A DNA stretch of 64,000 nucleotides, from assembly GCA_002633005.1 (NCBI GenBank), contig NMRA01000404.1:209394-273393 (forward strand), given 5' to 3'. Of the stretch, positions 47,901 to 57,457 are shown one piece after another (within the stretch, counting starts at the first letter, position 1; every line of letters begins with the position of its first letter). Below the pieces are notes generated by a model, which worked only from the letters and a program-made list of their open reading frames with translations, was not told the DNA's origin and did not search any database. A program made the translations under genes and the position numbers. Origin of the DNA: Phoronis australis. Taxonomy: Eukaryota; Phoronida; Phoronidae.

Positions 47901-49325
47901 CCCAGGGGGGCTCGGGGGGGTTTCGAATGAGCCCCTCTTCATTTGGGGAAGTGGGCAAAAAGGTCCGCCTCAAAGAAACAAAAAGTCTGAGGAAACGAGA
48001 AGAAAGTCCACTAAAAAGGTGCAGACGCACACTTCACAGTACTGAAGGTGGAACCCCGTTTTTTTTTAGTCCATCTTTTTTGTCAGCAAAAGGTCCACTG
48101 GGCCAGAAATTCGAGCCCCCCGAAATTAAAGGCTGGGTGCGCGCATGTTTGAGGAAGCATTGTTAATCTCAATGTTGTGGTATTTAAGATCATTTTCTTA
48201 TGTTGTTAAACATTGTCGACTTGTGCAGGTGTGCTGCGAGTGTGATAATGGTGAGCTTAATTCTCCTTCTAGGATGATGACATTGTCAACGTGGCCGTAG
48301 ACAGAATCAACGGAAGACTGGAGACATATCTGGGCATCAATGACTCAGAACTTGGTGAGTGTCAGGTCTAAGGCGCACTTTCTACTAATCCACAATCTCA
48401 AACACAAATTGCCAACCATGTTACTCTTTCATGCGACACACATATCGTGACAGAATACAATTTTTGTCCCAAAATAGACCAATGAAGACTTTGGCAGGTC
48501 AAAATCAAGTTTCGCATTACCATCTGTTTTGATAGGGTTAGCTAACCTTTTAAAACTTTGGCTGCATTATGTCATTGACTGGTGATTTGCAATTCATTTT
48601 TATGATTTCTTTCATGGCAAAGAAATGTGAGAGTTGCAGTTATCTGCCCATTTCATGATTTTCATGCTTAGGCCATGAGTGGGAAGGACTTGAGAAATTT
48701 TGGGGTTGAAAAATCTTCAAGGTGACAAATTGACAAATGTTTATGTCTTCTCGTTTCCCCTTCAGATGAATGACACTTAAATTGCTAATCACCCTGTGTG
48801 CCCTTGGTCAGTGCGCAAAGTACTCACCTTGTGTGCTCTTGGTCAGTGCCCAAAGTCAGTGTTCGTCTTTAAAGCTTTAAATGTGTCAGAAGTTTATGCT
48901 GTCCCATAATTCAACATTGGGACCCCACCAACCAATCACTTCCTAAGCCGCCATTCTGCTAGATTACGCTAAGGTCTCAAGCATACTCAAGAAATACCTG
49001 CTTTTCTCTCGTGTGGTTGTGTGTAATCTCACTTTCTCATAAGAAACTTGGTCTTTGGAACACTCTCCTAGTCTACTCACCGTGTAGTCTTGGCCTGTAG
49101 TATTTTGCTTTCCATCCAACTCTCACATATTCTCCTTCAGCGAGGACTATATGGGACATAGGCTCGGAGAAGAAGAATACAAAAGACTTCATGGACGCAC
49201 TCGACGAGACTGAGCTGCAACAATTTGAGTTTTCTCCAGAGTTCATGTTTGAACTTTGGGGAGACATCAGTGATGCTAAAAGTGGGCGGACCAAAAAAGT
49301 GCAAGAGTTTGAAGAACAGTTCTAG
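38912..49325 (+). CDS. GIPC1: GIPC PDZ adaptor, complete (354 aa, five exons)
   Basis: Exons 38912-39232, 45988-46357, 47614-47720, 48273-48354, 49141-49325 (stop TAG); all phases fit. The ATG that starts [10 protein letters not shown] is chosen because it matches the family start; an upstream in-frame ATG at 38852 is less likely. Order of parts: a basic start and Gln/Asn-rich linker, the GH1 region ([28 protein letters not shown]), a PDZ domain with [18 protein letters not shown] as carboxylate-binding region, a Gly-rich linker with [13 protein letters not shown], and the GH2 region that binds myosin VI in vertebrates ([19 protein letters not shown]). GIPC proteins connect receptor tails with myosin VI for endocytic trafficking. 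Vertebrates have GIPC1, 2 and 3; this is co-orthologous, and the symbol is by closest resemblance. A distal AATAAA is at 51147. Confidence 0.95.
39841..39990 (+). repeat. 23-bp tandem array
   Basis: About six units of GTGTCTCATCTATGTGTCTCTCA, nearly uniform, in GIPC intron 1. Confidence 0.9.
40060..40400 (+). repeat. 20-bp tandem array
   Basis: About sixteen degenerate units of TTCAAGCTTGTACAATATTA in GIPC intron 1. The phenylalanine/isoleucine/tyrosine-rich frames across it are artefacts. Confidence 0.9.
47891..48147. mobile_element. Inverted-repeat element with CATGCGCG ends and 42-bp flanking duplication
   Basis: It begins CATGCGCGTACCCAGGGGGG and ends CTGGGTGCGCGCATG. The sequence before it (TTTAAGGAAGCATTG to GTGGTATTTAA) recurs directly after it with two changes, about 42 bp. 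It sits in GIPC intron 3. No transposase frame. Confidence 0.7.
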
Positions 49326-50714
49326 TTGCCATGCTTACCACACCCACCAGGGTTACCACACCCACCAGGGTTACCGACCAAAATTGTGAGGGGGGATTGT
49401 TCACATCATGAAAAAAATGGTTGTTGATCTATTAGTTGGGTATTATCTGTTGAATTGAATGTGGAAATTGTTGTAGCTTTCATTTACCGAGACATTGGGT
49501 TTTATTGCAATTCTTTTAACTGTCGTGCGATAAAGTGTCATAAAAGAGAGAGGTTGAGAATAGTTTATCAATAGGTGTTAGTTTCTTGTTTTTTGTAATT
49601 TGTTTTGTTGTGGAAGTTGTCTAGCCAAGATTAAACATAATTCTGGTGTCAGGTGTACTTTATGTAAGGTCAGTTGTTACTACACATCACTGGTGTAGGT
49701 TGATGCAAAGGCCGATATTACATACAACTTCTGTAACGCACAGTGTAATCACTATTCAAGATCTCTAAGCTTTTGTGTAACTACATTACTGAATTGTTAT
49801 GCCAAACTATTTTCTGGTCTTTGTGCTTTTTGTGATTTTATGAATCTTTAAACAAATGTGAATAGTTTTTTGAAAATTACCCCCTGTTCAATTTAGCCTA
49901 GGTAGACTTTAAATCAAAGCGATTGATTGACATGTCTTGACAGTGGCTGGACCATCCGTCAATAAGTGGTGCGAGGCTAACGTGTTCATGTTGGAAAGTA
50001 CAGTTTACGACAGTTGTGTCATTCATACATTCCACAGAATATCAGTCACACATATTTGCTTACATTATCAGTGATTGAATGAATGCAGCATGATAAAAGT
50101 TACTGTTAAAGTTTTGTATTATTTATTAACATGTACTCCGAAATGCATTCCCTTGTCAAATTATTTTGAGATTTTCACAAATTAACCAATTGAAACATTC
50201 CACAGTTTGTGTACTGTGCATTTAGTTAGTCATCAGGTGTGCTGTTATCTTTGCTTGGACAGTAAGCTAGGTTTGATGTGCATAGTCAATATTGTGTTCC
50301 AAGTGCATTGTTGGACTGTACCTGTGGTCGGGATTGTCTCCCATACGCTTCTTTAAAAACATCTCCGCACTAATCTGAAGCCTTTTTGTCTTTGGGTTCT
50401 TAGATAAATGTGGATCCTCATTTTATCTTGTGATCCCAAGTATGGAGCTTATTATTATACACGTGTCTACAAATGTTTTTCAATTGTATCTAGTATTATT
50501 TTAAATGCAAAACTAGCTTTTAAGTAGTTTTTACCTGTTTTTGTGTTTTGTTATGGCAAGTTGCTGTCCCCATCGGGTTGAGCTATCAGAAAGCATAGAA
50601 TGCAATGAAATTTTATCAGATTATATTTTGTAAAGACTATTTGATAAGTCCAGTTTCTTGTCATTACTTTGACAAACACAGTTGAATACTGTGGCATGTA
50701 GGAAAGAAAACCGT

Positions 50715-50905
50715 GGGTTGATATCTCTCGCTGTTGAGATCCCTCTTGTTGTAGAGATATCTGGCCACCGAGATTTCTCTCACTGGTGTTATATCTCTTG
50801 CTGTTGAGATCTCTTTGGCTGTTGTGATCTCTCACTGGTGTTATATCTCTTGCTGTTGAGATCTCTTTCGCTGTTGTGATCTCTCACTGATGATATCTCT
50901 GGCTG
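50715..50905 (-). repeat. Degenerate ATATCTC/GAGATC tandem repeats
   Basis: Repeated TATCTCTTGCTGTTGAGATC and CTCTCACTGGTGTTATATC strings lie between the GIPC and ERI3 3' ends. Minus-strand frames here are artefacts. Confidence 0.75.
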
Positions 50906-51474
50906 TTACCGAACACTGAGTGCCGGTGTAATAAGTATACATTTAGAAGTGAAAGGATTTGCACTTCAATTTTTATCGAAGTTATCGGAAAAGTGGACGC
51001 TTCAGGCAAGATTGCTCACATGTTGAACGTGGGTAACTGAATGGTCTGTGAAGCATAGTTATTATATAGATCCATTGTTTGCATGTGATTGGTGTTAAAA
51101 CTGTGTTGCCCACCTCTGGATGTGATGTAAACATATTGTGATTGAAAATAAAATCAGTTTCAAAGCATGCATTTTGTTCAATACATGAACAGGCAATCAT
51201 AGTGCACTGAAACATTAATAAGGCCGAATTCTAGAATGAAACACCAAGGGAGATAATTTGGAATGCTTTACTTGCCCTCAACATTGTGAAAATGATTCAT
51301 CAGATACAAATCATAATGAAATGTGAAAAATAAGAAGACCACAAATTTGTAAACCCATAAAATGGGACAAATGAAGTGGTAAAATATAACGATTTAATGA
51401 CCTGCTGAATCTGTACTAAATGATCAAACCAGACGACTGTAATGGATTAATGACTGGTGTACTGCAAATTATTG

Positions 51475-51620
51475 AAGCCATAAAAGTTCATAAACAAGCA
51501 TAGTTCATAAACAGGCAGAGTTTATAAACAAGCAGTGGTCATGAACGGGCAGAGGTCATACACCGGTAGAGTTTATAAACGGATGGAGTTCAGAAAGAGG
51601 CAGAGTTCAAACACATGGTA
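51475..51620 (+). repeat. Degenerate 17-18-bp array
   Basis: Units of GTTCATAAACAAGCAGA type with drift, in the 3' flank between the convergent GIPC and ERI3 genes. Confidence 0.65.
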
Positions 51621-51971
51621 ACTTAAATACAAAAAATCCCTAGAATGCAGAAAATAAATAGAACTGGTAAAATGTAAAAATCGAACCTAAAAATCCGATG
51701 ACTATTGAATTAAAATTGACAAAATGCAGGTACAAATTTCTGAAGACAAAATGTGACACAAAAACAGTCATAACTTAGGTACATCAACGAACCCAGGAAT
51801 TGCAAGGTATTGACAACCTGGTAAAAATCTGCAACATAGGCTCCAGTAAAAGGTTTTACCTCAGATGTGCACAGTGTAGGTGAACACGTCCTGACAGACT
51901 TGCTCAACTAAATGAAACCCATGTTCATGTGTAACACAGAAAGCTCCATCTGGCTAGCTTATGATCATTCA

Positions 51972-54900
51972 CTACCTCTTCCCATTCAACTTCAGTTGAT
52001 ACTCTTGTCCAATTGTTTTCAGTATATTGGCAATATTTCTACAGTCGTCTGAAACACAAGATAAGAATAACTCTAGTGAGAGAGAGAAATGCGTCACACG
52101 CCAACACAAGGGTGACAATTGATTCATAGGTAAAACTGTCTGCATTGGGGAAGTAGCTTTGACATTTAAGTCTGAAAAAAGCACAACGTTGCACAACTGC
52201 GTCTTACCACAGAATAGCAGATAGTGACCAAAGTGTGCTCTAGTTTTGAGCGTTAATAGCTTAATTCACCACACAATTTTGAGTAATTCAAAAAATTCAT
52301 TTCTGTTTGTACTTTACTGAAAAAGCTTTTGAATTAAAAGTTTTCACCTTTTCCAAAATGACGCTAACAAAGAGTGATACCATGAGAGGCTCCAGAGTTA
52401 GCTCTGCGGGGGCTAGAGGTGCCACAGTGGGCGCCAGAGGTAACCAGGTGGGTAACTCAGCCTTTCAGAGTGTTAACATAATTCACACAACGTCCTTAAA
52501 AGTGTGGATACATAACAGCATCCCAAACCATAACTCCCTCCACATTTTTTTCATTTATTAAGTTAAATATACAAGTTTGGTGAAAGGTGTAAGGATCAAA
52601 CTTTGATTCCTAAATGACGAATACCAAATCCATTAAGAACATTTCAACCAACTGAAATTAACCAGTTTTGCACAATAAGTGCCTATGTATCAAGATATCA
52701 GCGATATCCCTCACCATCACCATACCTATGATAGAATAACGTACCTATACCACTATGGTGTCTTCCTATGAAAGGTAAGCGATAATGGTCAAGCATAAAT
52801 GGCATGCCCTTCGGCCACACAGACGTCACTTCAGAAAATGTCTGGAAGACAGAAATCCCAAACCTCATCATATTGCCACACAGTATACAGTGAGAGCGTT
52901 GATGTATAGTATATACACTATGAGCCAAATGTAGTACAACAATCAAATGTACAAGATCAGAGCAATGAACAGTATACTGACAGCAAAATTTATACTTAAT
53001 CAAAACATTGATTATTAAGTGACAGGGCACCATGTGGTGGAAAAGTAGAGGCAGATTAAGGGACGGTGGGTGGCAAAGGGACCATGCCTCCACAACAACA
53101 TTCTCCAGTTTTTATGAGTTCACAATTGAGAACTAATAAGCCTACAACTGGATGGTGAAGGCTTTCACATTACACGTTTTTCACATGTTGACTCAAGTTT
53201 CACGTAACAATACTAGGCCTCATTGCATTAGTTATACGCTGGACAGCAACAGTGATGTCACATTAACACACGCCACACTGTTATTGTTTTACAATGCATT
53301 TAATGTCTTGCAACATGCACAATCTATCAGATAAGTTCTTTGCAACCAAGTCCTGATATAGGATCCTGACTCTGGTCCGCAATCCTGTTCCTGGTCTGCA
53401 ATACTATCTCTGGTCTGTGATCTTGAACCGACCTTGACCTTGATAGGTTATGTTTTGTTTTAAAAAAATTGTCAACAAAATTAAATTTAAAAAGTTTTAC
53501 ATCATTCACATGGTATGTATTTTATCCCACGCGTGTTGCATCTGTCGAGGGAAATACGGCCATGAAATAAAGTTTTCCTTATTCACCTCCCGCACTACTT
53601 CAACAGCGACCTCTGACATGGAAAGTTCAAAAGGTAGGTCAATATCGACTAGACGTCTTCAGCCGGTTTGATCATCAAACTTTTCGAATATAGTTTAAAG
53701 TAATACAGTTGCAACAGTGTAACTAACACTCGACATGCAACCAGGCCCTAAACGTAAAATCTGGAACAAAACTGTTAATTATAAGACACTCATGTCTCAG
53801 TTTTCAATTGCTGCAACTCAAGCGCCAATAGGAAATAAAAATGTCAAATATTGTTACTTTGTAACTATTTTCAGGAGATGTTACAAGTTCACTGCACAGT
53901 TGCTGTTGTTTTCATCTTTGCCTACCTCTTTTCAAGAAATAAATTGTTACTTTTAAAACTGTTTCTTTTACAAGAGAAAACTTGCAACCTAACGCGAAAG
54001 TACATTCATATAGGATGTGATCCGCCATGTAAAGTCTTGGTGAAGTATTTGAAAAATCTACAGAAAAAATGTAAGAAACTTAGGCATTCGAAGCGCATGG
54101 GATAAATACTAAACAACCCTCGATTGGCGTACATGAAGCAATATCCCACTCGACATTATTCCGCGTATCAATACGCGGAGTAATGTCTTGTGGGATATTA
54201 CTTCATGTACGCCATGCTAGGTACGTTTTGTGTATATACAGACCTCATCGAGTGACAAATAAATTTTTGAGCAAAATATTTTTTGCATCAATTACAGGTT
54301 GCCCAAATTGAAAAATGGAAAGCCAATGAGGAATTACATTTGTTCCAAAGTGAAGATTTATACTACAAGTACTACACATACGTACCCTTTTTATATTTAT
54401 CCATTGTTTCATGTAAGCCGGCACTCTTAGTTGGAAATATGAACATTGCTTAGGTAACCTGAAATACCAGAGGAAACAGTGAATGGACCGCCAGATCAGT
54501 GAAGTCGTAATACTTTATGTCGTGATCTCAACGTCTGCAACAAGATATAATGAACAGGCGTCACCTGGTGGTGCTTTAGACTTGTTCCCTCTCAATGAAC
54601 AGATGTCCAATGGCAAAGCGACAGTTCATGACTGAGCAAATCGTCAGTGCATAGGTTTGCACATGGTCACAATTCTTGGTTTGGTGAGAAACTTCATCAG
54701 CAATTGTGATGAAGTTGTACCAAATGGTAAGCATGCACACACGAAAGTCTATTTATCAACATGGGCGGCGCAGCACTGAAAAAGTGGGGGTTATAGCTCC
54801 CCAGCCTCCTATGGTGCGCCGCCGCTGATCAAGTTGCAAAACAAGCTTGTTGCTTGCCTTTATATAAAGATACTAAAATTAGATTTTCATGTAATTATTG

Positions 54901-55629
54901 ACTTTGACAGAGGTCACCATAATGGTTTTTAAACCCCATAAATGAGACTGAGGCTGAGTAAAGAACAGTATGGTGTCTCATGCTATTTCTCCAGACTTAC
55001 CTCTATTGATAGTTAGTAAATCTATATTGACAGGCTTACATACCTTGCCATAGAGTTGATCTGGAGAATAAAACAATATGCCATCCATTTACATCTACCA
55101 TACTTAAGCCTTATTTTAAACATACATACATGATGTTGAGATCCCAGTCACCGCAGGTGACAAATGCAAATTTAACGTCATCCTTGAGGAGTCCTTCCTG
55201 TTCCATCCACATCTCAAATTTCTACAAAACAGTTTATGTCAGTTACTCCTGCAATCCTACACATATTAAAAATACAATATAGTAAGAAAATGGAATTTCA
55301 GTTTGTAAAAACTTTCAATAAAAATAAACATTAAAATTCTACATTAAAAATGTAGCTAATACTAAACAGCTGTAATAAATACTTGACAAAACTTTGTTTA
55401 TTTCTAGCAAGGTAACTGGCCATTGAAAAACAATAATTTTGCCAATTATCTTTTAATCGTAATAAACTTAATTTGCAGAAATAGAGTTAGCACTGTCATC
55501 TTATTCTAACAGTGCTACACAGCTGCACTTAAGGAAGTTACACAAGTGTCATAATATTTCAAGACATTAGCATTGTTTTCGACTTTCATATTCAATGGCG
55601 ACATGAAGAAATTACATATATACACATAT

Positions 55630-55668
<39 letters not shown>

Positions 55669-55708
55669 TAGGGTTATATATATATATATATATATATAAA
55701 TAACCCTA

Positions 55709-55739
<31 letters not shown>

Positions 55740-57418
55740 NACTGTTTCTTTTACAAGAGAAAACTTGCAACCTAACGCGAAAGTACATTCATATAGGATG
55801 TGATCCGCCATGTAAACAGTCTTGGTGAAGTATTTGAAAAATCTACCGAAAAAATGTAAGAAACTTAGGAATTCGAAGCGCATGGGATAAATACAAAATG
55901 TACCTCGATTGGCGTACATGAAGTAATATCCCACTCGACATTATTCCGCGTATCGATACGCGGAATAATGACTTGTGGGATATTACTTCATGTACACCAA
56001 TCGAGGTACGTTTTGTGTATATACAGCTCTCATCGAGTGACAAATAAATTTCTGAGCAAAATACTTTTTGCATCAATTACAGGTTGCCCAAATTGAAAAA
56101 TGGAAAGTCAATGAGGAATTACATTTGTTCCAAAGTGAAGATTTATACTACAAGTACTACACATACGTACCCTTTTTATATTTATCCATTGTTTCATGTA
56201 AGCCGGCACTCTTAGTTGGAAATATGAACATTGCTTAGGTAACCTGAAATACCAGAGAATACAGTGACTGGACCGCCAGATCAGTGAAGTCATAATACTT
56301 TATGTCGTGATCTCAACGTCTGCAACAAGATATAAGGAACAGGCATCACCTGGTGGTGCTTTAGACTTGTTCCCTCTCAATGAACAGATGTCCAATGGCA
56401 GAACGACAGTTTATGACTGAGCAAATCGCCAGTGCATAGGTTTGCACATGGTCACAACTCTTGGTTTGGTGAGAAACTACATCAGAAATTGCAATGAAGT
56501 TGTACCAGATGGTAAGCATGCACACACGAAAGTCTATTTATCAACATGGGCGGCGCAGCACTGAAAAAGTGGGGGCTATAGCTCCCCAGCCCCCTATGGT
56601 GCGCCGCCGCTGATCAAGTTGCAAAACAAGCTTGTTGCTTGCCTTTATATGAAGATACTAAAATTAGATTTTCATATAATTATTGACTTTGACAGAGGTC
56701 AACATGTTGGTTTTTAGACCCCATAAATGAGACTGAGGCTGAGTAAAGAACAGTATGGTGTCTCATGCTATTTCTCCAGACTTACCTCTATTAAAACACT
56801 TAGTAAATCTATATTGACAGGCTTACATACCTTGCCACAGAGTTGGTCTGGAGAATAAAACGTTATGCCGTCCATTTACATCCACCATACTTAAGCCTTA
56901 TTTTAAACATACATACATGATGTTGAGATCCCAGTCACCACAGGTGACAAATGCGAATTTAACGTCATCCTTGAGGAGTCCTTCCTGTTCCATCCACATC
57001 TCAAATTTCTACAAAACAGTTTATGTCAGTTACTCCTGCAATCATACACATATTAAAAATACAATATAGTAAGAAAATGGAATTTCAGTTTGTAAAAACT
57101 TTCAATAAAAATAAACATTAAAATTCTACATTAACAATGTAGCTAATACTAAACAGCTGTAATTAATACTTGACAAAATTTTGTTTATTTCTAGCAAGGT
57201 AGCTGGTCATTGAAAAACAATAATTTTGCCAATTATCTTTCGTAATAAACTTAATTTGCAGAAATAGAGTATAAATACCAAATATTTCAGCACTGTCGTC
57301 TTATTCTAACAGTGCTACACAGCTGCACTTAAAGAAACAACATACGTACACAACTGTCATACTATTTCAAGACATTAGCATTGTTTTCGACTTTCATATT
57401 CTATGGCGACATGAAGAA

Positions 57419-57457
<39 letters not shown>

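Larger units (their letters stand above)
53958..55613. repeat. 1.66-kb duplicated block, copy A, with ERI3 exons 4 and 5
   Basis: Matches 55741-57420 with scattered substitutions and small indels, roughly a percent or two by eye. It contains a second ERI3 exon 4 (55221-55130) and exon 5 (54458-54386) with intact splice sites. The separating N at 55740 suggests two haplotypes placed end to end. Confidence 0.85.

Noticed and set aside
55061-55080. Potential 17-bp ERI3 micro-exon (ATCAACTCTATGGCAAG) between good splice sites
   Set aside because: The frame joins correctly from exon 4 to the LPKQC exon without it (AT|G TTA), and the family alignment leaves no room for it.
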